This document shows, in pieces, positions 11,524-24,020 of a stretch of 64,000 bases of DNA. Each line of letters starts with the position of its first letter. Position 1 is the stretch's first letter. The translations under genes were made by a program, and so were the position numbers. The DNA is taken from the NCBI GenBank assembly GCA_050084985.1, contig JBITNC010000001.1, forward strand, positions 178,994,001 through 179,058,000, in the 5' to 3' direction. Source of the DNA: Nageia nagi. Taxonomy: Eukaryota > Pinophyta. A model generated the notes under the pieces. The model was not told the DNA's origin, ran no database searches, and worked only from the letters and a program-made list of their open reading frames with translations.

Positions 11524-12666
11524 CTACAAATTCATAAAACTTAACTTTAAAAAAATAGGTGATTCAACATGAAATACCAACATTCAAATGTTGGTGTTAT
11601 AGAATCATTGGCATTTGACATATAAACAATGATGACCTTGAAACCCTTTAGCTTTGGTCAGCAATCGTAGTTGAGGGTTTGAAAATTTGTTAAAACAAAT
11701 AAAAAGAAATGTCTAAATTATATTTTAATCTGATGGAAACATTTCAGATACCTAATTAGTGTATTTTATAACTAAACAATTTAAACAAAATGGTTAAAAT
11801 ATTAAATATAAGCAAAAATTAAAAAAATAAGGTTAGTTTAAAACCCTACCTCTTCCTAAATAGGTCAAGAATGACCAACAAAGTGATGATGTGGAGGCAT
11901 GATAGTCTCATCAAATACCAATAGCTAATAGCACAATAAAAAGTATGAAGAATAAATGACACCTAGTAGACAAGAAAATGACAAAATAAGATAGAAAGTA
12001 ATAATGAAATTTAAATATTTTTTATTTTATAATCCTACGATCTAGAATGCTAGTGATTGGATAGTGAATGCTGGTAATTCATTGACAAAAACTAGCATTT
12101 TAAGTCTACTACCAGCAATTTAAGTGATCCAAAAAAAATGGGGTTATGATTATATTTTTCTAAGAAACTTAAGCTTCATGCATAATAGATTTTGATAATA
12201 CTTCTTAAGATATTGTTGATTTTGTAAATATCAAAAATGGTAAAATGTGATAAATCATTGTTATATAAGATTACTCTAAAACCTTATTGTTAGGACAAAG
12301 GAAAACACCATCAAAAACCCATATACTAGAGATATACTTACATGGTACATGTGTGCTTATACATGCAAAATGACATAACAAAAATGTCATGCAATTATCA
12401 CACAAGCTCAACACATTATCATGCCAAAAATAGTCATTTCTAAAGCATATCCAAATTTGTTTTCAAAACACATCAAATGTTAAATGAAAACACATTTTAT
12501 CATAATTTGATAGATCAAAATTTTGACTTACATAAGAAATTGAGTCAAAATTTCTATCGCAAAAAGCCTCATAGATAATTAGATAAAATAATAATTTAAA
12601 GCTTCCCGTTCTATGTTTTGGAACTATTAACCTCATCTTCAGTTAATAATTCAAAAAGAGGTAAAA
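11524..12666. other. Upstream region of PMD-1 (intron, exon 1 and promoter not resolved), ending in the E1 polypurine tract
   Basis: By analogy with PMD-3 this 1.1 kb should hold intron 1, a short exon 1 and the PMD promoter on the minus strand, but I cannot place them. A perfect inverted repeat lies at 11576-11595 (arms ACCAACATT / AATGTTGGT, 2-base loop). Other AATGATG / TCATTGG and CTAGCATT / AATGCTAG-type short repeats occur at 11605-11640 and 12040-12115. The end, AAAAAGAGGTAAAA at 12653-12666, is purine-rich and serves as the E1 polypurine tract just before the LTR. Confidence 0.5.
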
Positions 12667-13400
12667 TGTAGACACCAAAATATGATCCACTTATACATTA
12701 AAAAATCAAAATACTTAAAACACCAATGATTAGGATATAATCATTGGTGATCAATAAAGGTCACTGGCATTCACTTATGATCATTGATGACTTTGCAACA
12801 AAAAAATCAAAACTCAAAAAATAGAAGATGAATTATAAGTTTCATCCTCTTCATAAAAGTATGGATAGAGAGGGTTAGTCATTACCTACATTGTCACTAG
12901 ATACAAAATCCCTTTGGTTATTTCAAGCTAGTGATAAACTTTGACTCTACCTTTTTAGCCTTCTAGAATTCCACAAATGCCCATTCAAAAAATCTATAAA
13001 TACATGAGGCAAATTGATAATACAATAGTGGAAAATTGAAGTAGACTTATGCTGCTGAAATAAAGATTGAATTGTGAGGTTTATTTTAGTTTAATTATTG
13101 TCATATTCTTTTCTTCCTTATGTTAAGATTTCAAAAAAGTATAGGTATGTTTTAGTGTGTTGTTTGAGTATATGTGTAGGATTCATAGGTGTTAAGATAT
13201 AGCAAAATTCTAAGGTATCATAGATACAAATGGCAAAAAACTAGAACCTAAGAGAGTAACTCAAATCAGTCAAAAAATTTAAAGTTACAAACATGCCAAC
13301 AACTTGATATTGAGTGTCAACATTCCACCTCAATTGCCAGCATTCTGATAAGGGTCATTAGTGACCTTCCATCCATATGCTTGAACAACTTAATTTAGAC
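12667..13400 (+). repeat. E1 3' LTR
   Basis: It starts TGTAGACACC directly after a polypurine tract. The same TGTAGACAC start follows a polypurine tract at 63873 (E4). A TATA-like TCTATAAATACATGAGG lies at about 12994-13010. A perfect 12-bp inverted repeat (12721-12732 / 12738-12749) and a GGTCA-TTAG-TGACC hairpin (13353-13366) are inside. The right end is not defined, because the partner 5' LTR is outside the window. Chromovirus gag sequence starts by about 13550. Confidence 0.6.
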
Positions 13401-13549
13401 ACACATTTAAAAAAAGCCCTTTCATAAGCAAACTAGATCTAGTGATCTAAAATATGTAATACTAAGGTCTTCCAAAAAATTAATAAAATTTTAGTTTATA
13501 TTAATTGAATTTGTCTTGTTTGCTAACAAGGTTGATTTTTTGACTGATA

Positions 13550-14330
13550 AAGGGTCATTTGGGAATAGGAATAACAAGAAAAAGAAATTTTAGAAGAAAA
13601 ATCAACCATTTTATAAATAAATATTTAACCTTGGGAATGGAATCCAAGGTTCCAAGAACCATAGCTAAGGATTTCTAGACCAAAGAATTAATCAGAATGT
13701 ACCTAACGAAAAGTTTCTAGAACAGAAGAAGGGCCCTAGAGATAGATGTTGGAATTATAGTGGAGCTCACTATGCTAATTAGTATCCCTTAAAGATAGAT
13801 CATTCTAAGAAATATTGAATCTTTGTAGCTACCAAATTAGGATAGACTAGAGGACAAGCCACAATGCTTCAAATCCTTGGTAAAATTTCTAATAAATCTT
13901 TTATGATTTTGATAGATTATGGTGCTATAGATAGTTTTATTTAAAATTTCTTAGTTAAATACATGTCAAAGGCACTATAGTTTTTAACAAATGGATGGCA
14001 AGTGGAGTTTGGATTTGGATAGAAATATACCATGTTAGATAATGTTTTAGGGATATTGAAATAGAATTACCCAAGGGGTCTATTATGTGGGATTTGTATG
14101 TGGTTCACTTAGACTCTTATGATATCATTTTAGGCATGGATTGGTTGATGGCACAAAAAGCTCTAATTGAATTCCAAGATAAATGGGTAGAATACATAGT
14201 GTATCTTAAAACTAATACAAGGTGTATAGTGATCAAGGACCTTTTGAGCCTTACTTGATCACAACCATGCAAATTAAAAGAAGCATAAGAAAAATAGAAA
14301 TTATTTATGTGATCAAGGTTAAGTTGAGAA
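13550..14330 (+). pseudogene. E2 gag C-terminus (zinc knuckle) and aspartic protease
   Basis: A Lys/Asn-rich nucleocapsid tail leads to CWNYSGAHYANQYP at about 13750-13790. This is a CCHC knuckle in which the second and last Cys have become Tyr (TGT to TAT), so zinc binding is lost. The protease follows: GQATM, then MILIDYGAIDSFI at about 13903-13940, equivalent to the LIDSGATHSFI active site with Ser changed to Tyr. VHLDSYDIILGMDWL-like sequence follows (about 14100-14150). Numerous TAG codons and frame changes occur. Confidence 0.7.
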
Positions 14331-14379
14331 ACAAGATAAGGAGGTATAATTGCTATATAAGTACCCTGTGTTAAGTGAA

Positions 14380-15290
14380 TACAAACATATATTCCATAAA
14401 GATCTACCAGTATTACTCCCAAAATGAGAATTTGATTTCTCAATAGATTTAATGCTTGGAGAAAAACCTATTTCTAGAATCCCATATAGAATGAACACTA
14501 TTGAGATGTAGGAGTTTAAGGTATAATTGCAATATTTACTAAAACAACGGTTGATAAAACCTAGTGTATCACCATGGGGCACTCCAATGTTATTTATGAA
14601 GAAGAAAGATGGTACTCTAATATTGTGTATCAATTATAAGATGCTAAATAAGGTCACCATCAAAAATAGGTATCCATTACCTAAAATTGATAATTTATTT
14701 GACCAACTCAAGGATGATGTTATCTTCTCAAAGATAGATCTAATATCAAGATACCACCAATTGAGAAATAAGGGGCCAAATACCCATAAAACAACTTTTA
14801 AAACTAGGTATGTACACTATGATTTTATGGTATTACATTTTGGGTTAATGAATGCTCTTGCAAAATTCATGAACTTGATGAATAGTGTCTATTAGGAGTA
14901 CCTAGACAAGTTTGTGTTAGTATTTTTGGATGACATCCTCATATACTCAAGAAGTGAGAAGGAGCATAATCATCATTTGATATTGGCTCTATAAGTATTG
15001 AGAAGAAATTAGCTATATGGAAAATTATCAAAATATGATTTCTATGTTTCCTAAATTCAATATCTAGGCCATATCAATTCTATAGAAGGAATCTCAATTG
15101 AACCAATGAAATTGGAAGCAATAATGAGTTGGCCTGCACCAAAAAATATGATTGAGGTAAGGAAGTTTATGGGATTAGTAGGATATTATCAAATATTTGT
15201 TAAATAATTTTTAAAAATAGCCAATCCCATCACTAGTTTTCATAAAAAAATAAGGTATTCAAATGGATAGAAAAATGTGAAAAAGCTTTT
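14380..15290 (+). pseudogene. E2 reverse transcriptase
   Basis: [50 protein letters not shown] and [14 protein letters not shown] are textbook chromovirus RT, open at 14527-14895. [16 protein letters not shown] at about 14920-14965 keeps the catalytic FLDD box. Then MSWPAPKNMIEVRKFMGLVGYYQ leads into the thumb. An in-frame TAG at 14893-14895 and others later break it. The catalytic residues themselves are preserved. Confidence 0.9.
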
Positions 15291-15720
15291 ACAACCTTGA
15301 AAGAATAGCTTACCACAACACTAATTCTCAATATCCTTGATCCAAATGGTGATTTTGTAGTATGTGCAAATGCTTCACTAGAAGGTTTAGGTGGTGTGCT
15401 ATCATAGAATGGAAACCAAGTAGTGTTTGAGTCTATAAAACTAAGAAATCATGAGCTAAATTATGCAACTCATGATCTTGAGTTGGAAGCTATAGTTCAT
15501 GCACTTAAGATGTGGAGACACTATGCTTTGTGGAAGCCCTTCAAACTTAAAATAGATCATGAAAGTTTGAAGTATTTGTTCACTCAATTGGATCTAAATG
15601 CTAGGAAAAGGTGATTGATGGAATTCCTAACCGAATAGGATTTTGGCATTGAATACATTAAGGGAAAAGATAATAAGGTGGTGGATGCCCTGATTCATAG
15701 GTGACATATCAATGCCATAA
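15290..15720 (+). pseudogene. E2 RNase H
   Basis: VVCANASLEGLGGVLSQ-like sequence replaces the usual first Asp (CDAS) with Asn. SIKLRNHELNYATHDLELEA keeps the conserved YxxHDLELxA block. It is open at 15423-15614 through ALKMWRHYAL and IDHESLKYLF, and ends with a VDALIHR-like motif (usually ADALSR). It is fused in frame with RT in the original polyprotein. Only one RNase H is present, as expected for a chromovirus. Confidence 0.85.
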
Positions 15721-15769
15721 TAAGAAGTTAATTTGATTTTTTTTACTAAGTGAAAGTTTTATAGTAAGA

Positions 15770-17160
15770 GGACCCATACTATAAGTCAATTCAAAAATTT
15801 ATAGGGAAGGGTACCTACTCATCCCAAGATTTTACTAAAAAATATGGGATTCTTTATTTTAAGGATAGATTAGTCATCTTAGAGAAGAGAAATTTAAGAA
15901 CTTTAATCTTGCAAGAAGCCTATTATCCCTTGTATGTAACACATATGGGAGGTAGAAGATGAGAGAAGACCTAAAATAAAAAATTTATTAGGATGGTATG
16001 AAAAGGGATATAGAAGAATTTGTAGAAATATGTCTTAAATATCAAAAAGTGAAGGTGTAACATTAGCATATAGGTGGATATTTGTATCCACATGATGTCT
16101 ATACATAGAAATGGAAGGTAATTTTGATGGATTTTATTATTGGATTCCTAAAAACTAGGTTTCATCATGACTTAAGTTTTGTAGTGATTGATAGGTTAAC
16201 CAATATAGCATATTTTATACCTATAAATACCATTGATGATGCCCCTACAATGTCAAATAAATTTTCCCATGAAAATTTTAGATCGCATGTATTTCCTGAG
16301 GTGATCATCTTAGATAGGGATTCAAAGTTCACCTCCTTCTTTTGGAAATTATTACACAAGGCATTAGGAACAAAATTGAACATTAATTCAATCTATAACC
16401 TAGAGAAAGATGGGTAGATTGAATGAGTGAATAGAATTCTTAAGGATATGCTCAAAATGTATTGCATGGAATAAATGAGTAAGTGGGAGGATTACCTCTA
16501 CTTAGTCAATTTTTTCTATAATAATGGATACTAATCATCCTTGGTAATGGCCCCCTTCAAGGATCTTTATGGAAGGAGATGTAGAACTCTTTATCTTGCA
16601 ACAATCAAGAGGATCGGGTGATGATCCAACTTGAAATGTTAAAGCAGATGGAGGAGCAACTTAATTCCATTCTCAAGGAAGTTTTTGATTGAAAAAAGAG
16701 TTATGCTAATCTTAAGATAATTCCTTGATAATTTATTATATATGAAAAAGTATTCCTATGACTTCAACCTATGAAAAGTGTCATAAAGTCTACCAAATTG
16801 GATCCTTGGTTTGTTGATCCTTTTGAAATAGTAAAGAAAAAGAGTCCAGTTGCCTACAAACTTGTCTTGCCACCAAGTTTGTCAAAAATGCATGATGTAT
16901 TTCATGTCTCTCTTCTAAGAAAATATGTTGCTAACCCTCCTCATGTGTTGGATTTTTATAACTTGTAGATGTTGAACCCTCATGCTGTTGAAGTTCTCCT
17001 TGTTAGAATCCTAGCTTTTGGAACTAGGAAATTAAGAAATTAGTAGATTAATGAATTTCTAGTCCAGTGGGATAAGTATTATAAAGTATATTCCACTAGG
17101 GAAGATGAATTTTTCATGAGAAAAAAATCTCCTTATTTGTTCAAGTAATTTTGTAATGAC
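15770..17160 (+). pseudogene. E2 integrase with C-terminal chromodomain
   Basis: The catalytic triad is intact as codons: Asp at 16130-16132 (MDFI), Asp at 16313-16315 (ILDRDSKFTS) and Glu at 16421-16423. The last two are 36 codons apart, giving D-35-E. The zinc-binding N-terminus (15900-16060) is decayed. The C-terminal GPY/F-type region is open at 16771-16968, with HDVFHVSLLRKY. A chromodomain follows at about 16985-17145 (VEVLLVRIL, FLVQWDKYYKVYSTRED, SPYLF). Such chromodomains direct insertion to heterochromatin. Several TAG/TGA codons are present. Confidence 0.85.
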
Positions 17161-17204
17161 ATTATGAATCTCTATGGTTTGTATTTAAGAACATAGGGGA
17201 ATGT

Positions 17205-17226
17205 GTTCCTTTTAAGGGGGGTATTA
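17205..17226 (+). other. E2 polypurine tract
   Basis: The run TTTTAAGGGGGGTATTA lies immediately before the TG start of the LTR at 17227, about 60 bases after the chromodomain stop. This is the plus-strand primer site of Ty3/gypsy elements. Confidence 0.75.
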
Positions 17227-18060
17227 TGTAATGACCCACCCAAAGATAGTTGTTAAGACTCAAATATCATCAAGAATGTGAATATGATTGAGATTTAATT
17301 ATGTTATAAGATGAGTAATTTTTAGTATAAATATGTATTAATTATGTCATTTTGATATTGGCTTCAAGATTTTATGACACAAGTTATAGGTTGACTCGAT
17401 ATGGGGAGTCAAGTAAAAGACCTAAGGGAGCAAGGGTGAGTTGGTTATGGGAACATATTGGTAAGCATGAGGAAATGATTGGTGTTGATTCACTGGTAAG
17501 ACCTAATGATCTTCATAGATCATATAGATGCATACCATAATTATTATGCATAATACTCAATTTCAATTTTGTATGTATGTGTGTGCACTAATGATTTTAC
17601 CTTGCAGGATGAAGGGGTCATTGTAGGTAAAAATATGAGTTAAAAAAATTTGATATGCATTTTTGCAATTTATTGACTATCTTTGAATGGGGAAAGGAAT
17701 ATTCCATTCAATTGAATTTAAATTTTTACCTAAGGATTTTAGTAAAAATTGGGTGAAATTAAAAATTATAGTTGAAAGGATTATTTTTCAAGTTGTGGGG
17801 GTTACAAGGGTTTTTTTTGATTTCATGAAAATAATAGAGGAGGGATCCCCACACAAATTATTTCCTTGTGATAGGTTCATAAAATAATTGAGGATATTTT
17901 GTAACCTAATATAAAGGGTCCAAAATATTTTGAATGAAACCACACTTATCAAAAATATTATTTGAAACCTACCACACAAAAGAATAAAATAATTACACCA
18001 TCGAAACAAAAATTGTTGAGATGGATGAATAAACATATTTTGAAAATATTATAACAACTC
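17227..18060 (+). repeat. E2 3' LTR (start firm, end uncertain)
   Basis: It starts TGTAATGACCCACCC after the polypurine tract, a start commonly seen in plant chromoviruses. Small ORFs inside it have no protein support. The end could be near 18.0 kb or further right. No partner LTR is in the window. Confidence 0.5.
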
Positions 18061-21000
18061 ATAGCTATAAACAACTGGAGATTCCTTAGGAAAAGGGCAC
18101 CTTATCATTACCTCTTTTCTCTTAAGATTTTTATTTAGAATCCCATGAAGTAGGTAATCTCCTCTTCTTAAGCCAGGTGCTCTTCCTTACAGTTTAGATA
18201 TTAATGCTCAAATGCCTAGTTAGGTTTTGGATTTTATGATTGAAGGAGTTATGTTTGAATTTTTTTTAAGGTTTGTTCTAATATTTGATTTGTTTAGCCT
18301 TACTTTAAATTTATCTTGATAAAACATATTATTAGTGATAATTTATTATATTTGTAAATGAAAGGTTATATATTTCTATCATTTTATCTACGTAAGCTAC
18401 AAATGATTAGCCAAAAGCTTTAGCAGTCTATTTTTAAAGCTTGAGATTTTAATCTTTAGTAATTGAGTAGTACCTTTGAAATATATAACATTTTGTCATT
18501 ATTTCCTCTTCTTTGCATGTGCATAGAAGGTACACCTTATATTTTGGTATTTGAAAGGGTGAAAAAATATTTTATTTTAAAAGATATGTTTGTTGGTATA
18601 AGAGTCACTGGTATCCACTTTTGAGATGTTCCATTAGATAAAAGAAATCCTGCTTAATATATTGGTCTCTATATTTTATCCCTCCCTCCACAAAAATGTG
18701 ATTAGATAGAAAATCTTGAAGGGAGAGCCTCATTTAGATATGTGAATGACTATTCTCATCCTTACTTTACTTCCTTGAATAGCTTTTCACTACACATCAA
18801 GAAGGAAGGCATAGTTCTTAAAAAATGGGGTGAGAATGCAATGATTCATTGAAATATATGAAGCTCAATCTCCTAGGTAGTTTTTACTCTCATCCATAAG
18901 AGTCTTATATCATTATTCAAAGCTTAATTCTAGATAACAAGATCACCTAGATTCAATGAACCATCAAGTATGCTCCCTTTCTTTTTGATACTTGATAAAC
19001 CTTAGGAAACTCTATGTCACATTTGCATAAAGATAGTATGATACTTGCCTTAGTAGGAGGACTATTGACTATCCCTCATTGGGTTTTGGCTAAATTATAT
19101 AGGGTATAAAAGTTCCCAATTGATTCTACATGGCTAGATGTGACCTTTGCTAACTTAGTCATTGTGCAACCTCCTCCTCTATGATTCCAAAATGCATAGT
19201 GTAGGCATAAACATATTTTGGGAATAAATTTGATTCTTTTTTAGAGATATAAAGGATCATGTCCACATTTATGGATCTACACCTAGAATAGGGGGTCTTC
19301 CAACTTGATGTCAACCCAAATCCTCTTGTGTAGAGCTAAGGTATGGTATTTCTCTAGATATCAGGTCGTAACATTAAAATTTTAGATAATGTAATGTAGA
19401 TCTAAGTTTGTGTGCTACACAACATAGTATATAGCCATAATAAGTTCTTTTCTTATGAAAAGATGAACTCATCATAAGTATTTTAGGATGCATCATATCT
19501 GATTTAAGCTAATGGACTAATATGTTGTAAAGTAAAAGTGAAATATAAATGGGTATGGCAATATAGATTTAATGATAGCATGAATTATAATTTGAAAATG
19601 ATAAATAATGGAGATAAAAGAGTTAGGATGAATTAATAAATTTATTTTTAATACTTGTTTGTCTTTTCAAAAATCAAGCTTTACTCTTTTACAAGGAAAA
19701 GGAAGAAAAATTTAATGAAGGGATATGTATGTTTAATGATACAATAGGTTCATACTATCTATTAATTAGTATAGTATGAATGGTTATGGAATGATATCAA
19801 AAGGAATAAATAATTATGCTTACCCTAATACAAGGAAAGGAGGTCATTCTAAAGGGAACATAAAACCTCCTAAGTCCCATAAAATGTGGTAATTAGTTGT
19901 TTAAAATAACTATGATGCAAATAGAATAAGATGCATTTTGGTCTAAGGTTGTCCTGATACTCAATACTTATATACCTTTCTTAGTATCCAATCCAATAAA
20001 CCTTGGATACTTGAAGGAATATGAAGAATGAATATGGAAAGGGGCTACTTCCAAAGGAAAAAGCTTAAATGAAGTTCATCATGTAATTCTATAATGATAA
20101 GAAGTAAACTCCCTAAATTGTGTGTAAGGGAACATATATGTAATCAATTGATTTATACCCTATGATGTGTAAATTAGGGATTATATTACATTTTGATTAG
20201 TTATGACCTTCATGTGTTAAGATAAGGGTCATTATAAAGTTATCAATTGCATGAATTTTGTAAGATAGCCTATAGTTTCTATGAAGACCATTGGAAATAA
20301 ATTGATGAATATATATTAATATGATTCACCCCATGAAATGTCCTAATAAGTGCTTAAGTGATATTTGGTAAAATTGAATCCTAAAAATGTTCTTGACTTT
20401 ATAAGAATAAAACTCTATCTAATGTATGGGTGTAACTATGGATTAATTTAAGGGGAATAATTCTAATGTCCTAATACTAAGATTGTAATGTATAACCATA
20501 TTAAGTATATAGACATCATAAGAAAGGATTCCCAATATTAAGAGAATTAGTTGACATTTAAATTCCCTAGATAAGTATGAATTAATATCAAAATTTATAA
20601 AATGAAACTATTCCTAGACACTTGTAAATAGATCTAAAGAGATAATCTAATGCCTTTAGATAAAATTGGCAAGGTTAGAAATATCCTATGATAGAAATGG
20701 AGATCATTAACACATAGTAAGTGATAAATACATTAAGTTGAAAAAGAAGAAATATATGGTATGACAAAAATAAAATTTGACTCAAACCTATTATTAGGAA
20801 TAAACACTTCATGGTACTAAGTAAAAACAAACAAAGGCTCCATGTCAAAAAGAATCCTTATATGTTAGGGATGAAACTCTTTACAAAATGAGGTTTAGAG
20901 ATAATCTTTAAATATGACCTAAAATTAAATGATAAACTTTAGAGGAATAATGTAGATCTAATTATTACAATTGATTAGGTTTCAAGGATGGAACTTATGG

Positions 21001-22150
21001 ATTGTCTCAATGATGAGGAAAACTACATATTATAATCAAACTCTTATTATGAAAACTTACTAAATGATAAGAAAAAAGGAATTATTCCTTGAGTATGGAC
21101 CACTCTATGTCACACTTCCTTGTTAGAAGTAGTTGACTCCAACATTAACTCAAGGGTTGTTATTAGTTTCTAGTCCACATGAAGCTTTTGTAAAGTAGTA
21201 CCTTACACATCATATCATCTATATGGGATAAATGTAGTACTTTTTATTATTCTTCATGAATTCCTAAATATGTTTGAATTGAATATTTTTACATACACTA
21301 ATGAAATTATTATTAATTTTTTTTAAATATGAAAATTGATTTGTTTACCATGAATTTAGATTAAATCAACATCTTGATGCTTATTACAAGCATGAAACCT
21401 AGAAAAATTAATAATTGATATGGGATCAATTATTTCTAGGATTGATATTATAAGGGGTGATTTTTCTTATAACCTTGTTTAAAATTTATTAGACTAAATA
21501 AAACACTCAAGGGTATTATTACAATACGCATGGCTCCCCAAGATATGGGCATGAGTATGCCAAACTCTATGGTGAGCCTAGTCGATAGATATGGGTAGCA
21601 TAGTGTCTCATACCCTTGATAGGATGTCAAATGAGGGTATTAGTTGATAAAACTACTATTATTAGGTGAGGGTAATTACTATTCATACTACTTGCAGTAG
21701 CAAATAGGAGTATGAAGACTATTCCATAGGTGATGATGCTTACCTATTTCATTTAGAGATTACCTAGTAAAATCCATATACACCTATGAATTAGAGGGTT
21801 ACATCATAAATATGAATAACCCAATGGATGAGCATTCTCTTAGGTGATATGGGCCTTGAGTAGAAAATCACTATGCCATGACCAAAATGTCTATTGCATA
21901 GTTCATGAATAAAAATGGTCGGGTCACTCATGTGGCATCTTCCAATAGGATGAGCATTGAGAAGTGAACACCAGTAGGATTATGATCCATATTAGATAAT
22001 ATGGATTTGGATAATCTTGCCATGTGAGTGCTGACTAGCTAGTAACATTGATATGCTCATACGGATCATGTTTTCCATTCCTAGATCATTTGAGTGTTTA
22101 AACTAATAAAAAAATTAGGTATGAAATTTTAGGGTTTGTGATGTCAAGAA
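18061..22150. other. Unassigned AT-rich repeat-like sequence
   Basis: About 4 kb without recognisable domains. A TATA-like element (GGGTATAAAAGTTCCC) lies near 19097-19112. The sequence around 21.5-22.1 kb is less AT-rich and looks LTR-like, but no pair was found in the window. One weak coding candidate (18585-18857) is listed separately. Nothing else can be supported. Confidence 0.5.
18585..18857 (+). pseudogene. Possible decayed coding fragment, unknown
   Basis: One frame gives a protein-like stretch with three nonsense codons in about 90: GIRVTGIHF, DVPLDKRNP, then an open part with ENLEGRASFRYVNDYSHPYF and KKEGIVLKKWGENAMIH. Composition is balanced, unlike the surrounding AT-rich noise. 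I do not recognise the family, and it could be chance. No neighbouring gene gives context. Confidence 0.25.
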
Positions 22151-22162
22151 TAGGTGAAAACA

Positions 22163-22590
22163 TTACCAAGAAATAGGTGGTAGCATTACATGATGGTAAC
22201 CTAAATTTAATTCTATTTTAGATAAAATGCATGAATAATGTATATATTCAAATAAATCATCAATCTGAGATAAGGAATAATGATTTTTAATAATTATCTT
22301 ATTCAACATTTGGTAATCAATGTAAATCCTCAAGTACCCATATTTTTTCTTGAAAAATAAGATAGGTTCTCCCCAAGGTGACACACTAGGCCTAATAAGG
22401 TTCTTATCCAATAGTTATTGCAATTTATTTCTTAATTCCTACATTTCAATTATAGTCATATGATAAGAAGCCTTAAAAAATAGTTCTACCCTAGGTAAAA
22501 CATAAATCATAGAGTCAAATTCTCTAATAGGGGGTTTTCAAGGAATTTCATTAGGAAATACATTTGAAGCATATATTTATGAGTAGCTAG
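22163..22590 (-). pseudogene. Chromovirus RT fragment on the minus strand
   Basis: Minus-strand translation gives REFDSMIYVLPRVELFFKAS, then [37 protein letters not shown] and [19 protein letters not shown]. These are the fingers and palm of a chromovirus RT, similar to E2 at 14.4-14.8 kb. The sequence stops being recognisable before the YxDD box on one side and before the protease on the other. It is an isolated remnant. Confidence 0.8.
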
Positions 22591-24020
22591 GGGGAGTTTT
22601 TAAATATTTTTGTATTTATTTTTTATGTGCATATATTTATATATGCACACATTTTTTCATATTTCCTTATCTAAATTGTTAATATAATATTAGAGGGAGG
22701 GCTTAAAGTTTTTGTATTTTTTAATTTGAGAGGGGTGTTTCATTCAAGTTCCTTGACTTGTGGGTGTGATGCCTAAGTTGATGTTTAAAAGTTGACCTAG
22801 TCCCTATGAATAAGATAAATTTGATTGGTTGAATCATAATCAACTCATGTTCTAATCACTTTGAAAACCATTTGTAGTGTATAACAAAATGTTACTTGTA
22901 TCTACCTTTATACTGTATGTTGTTTATGGTAGGTATGTGATGACACTTAGCTTTTGTCCATATGTCAAAGCTAGTACGAGATAGCCCATAGGTATTATGT
23001 ATATAGTTAGTTTGATATTTGCTACTTTTATCCCATAAGCTAGGGTATTTGATGATCTTACATAGAAGGTCATATCATGCTTTTTAATCATGTTTAATTT
23101 TTTAAAATTTGAATCATTTGTGAGATTCAATTTCTTTTAAACATGTAATTTTGGCTATTTTCATAAGTAGAAATATTTTTATTTTAATTTATGACATATT
23201 TTTATTACCTTATGAGGGATTCATGGTGAGGCACATAAAGAGGGCTCTTCAAACATTTTTATAAATATACACTTGTATTCATGAGTATTCCCAATTACCT
23301 TATCTAACACTTATAATGAGATGCTAGAAAGAGGGTTTTGATATTTATTGTTTTCATTTTTTGAAAAATTTAAATTTTTTATGGGTCATCGATAAATGGG
23401 TCAAGTTTTTAGCTTCCCACCTCTATTGCTAGTGTCCAACTTAAAAATTTTTGGTGTTTGAATTAAAATCATCTATGTCCAAGGTCATGGTAAAATAAAA
23501 AGGTAAATTGAGTTCTCATTCTCTCATTTTTCTTTTGTTGTCTTTCTAAGTTATTGTAGACTTTCCATGATTTTCCTTCCATGGAATATCTACTTAGCCA
23601 CCCCACCACTTTCCATGAGTCAGCATGCCATTGAGGAGGAGACCAACTATTCAGATGTAACCAATTAGAGAAGAGATAGAGTTTTTTAACCCCCTTTTTA
23701 ATTTTTTGCTTAATATGTTATTTTTAGGGCTTAATTCAAAAATCTAAATCCATATGATTAATTATTTTTATGTTTAACTATTTTATAGTGGTTTAGTTTT
23801 AGCAACATTTCAACCCTTTTAGGTGCCTCATATGCAGTCATTGAATAGGGTCGAAGGGTTTTAGGGTCATCGATATCTAGCTAGCAAATGCTAATGAGTC
23901 TACAACTTAGCTAACAAGTCATTGGCACTCAACCCTTAAGTTTTTTTTGAGCTTAATTAAGTTTGGAATTACATTAGACTTTAGATGTAAATTAATTTAT
24001 TCTTGTCCCAAGTTCAATCT
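22591..24020. other. Noncoding flank, probably 3' region or LTR of E3
   Basis: By symmetry with E1, the E3 promoter region for PMD-2 and its 3' LTR (minus orientation) should lie here. I could not find a clean TG...CA boundary or polypurine tract. Short GGTCATCGAT-type motifs at 23384-23395 and 23865-23880, and a TCATTGGCACTC at about 23920, recall the small inverted-repeat motifs in the same region of E1. Confidence 0.4.

Larger units (their letters stand above)
1..13400 (+). mobile_element. E1: decayed Tat-lineage Ty3/gypsy LTR retrotransposon with ORF3 and antisense PMD gene
   Basis: A + strand element enters the window inside gag. The order is gag, protease, RT, RNase H, archaeal-type RNase H, integrase, ORF3 and an oppositely oriented PMD gene, then a 3' LTR from 12667. 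The second RNase H after the retroviral one is the hallmark of the Tat lineage (Ogre, Retand, Grande). E3 on the minus strand has the same order and recognisably similar proteins, so both belong to one family. All ORFs carry many stops and some frameshifts, so it cannot be autonomous. The 5' LTR lies left of the window. The right end near 13.4 kb is approximate. Confidence 0.85.
13500..18060 (+). mobile_element. E2: chromovirus (Ty3/gypsy with chromodomain), 5'-truncated
   Basis: Gag zinc knuckle, protease, RT, RNase H, integrase and a C-terminal chromodomain lie in the order of plant chromoviruses (Reina/Tekay/CRM group). A polypurine tract and the start of a 3' LTR at 17227 follow. The 5' LTR and most of gag are missing, and the sequence starts abruptly next to the E1 3' LTR. 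E1 therefore probably inserted into E2's gag, leaving the rest left of the window. Its right limit is uncertain. Confidence 0.75.

Noticed and set aside
17352-17887. Two ORFs of about 60 codons after the chromovirus.
   Set aside because: They lie in the E2 3' LTR and have no protein similarity.
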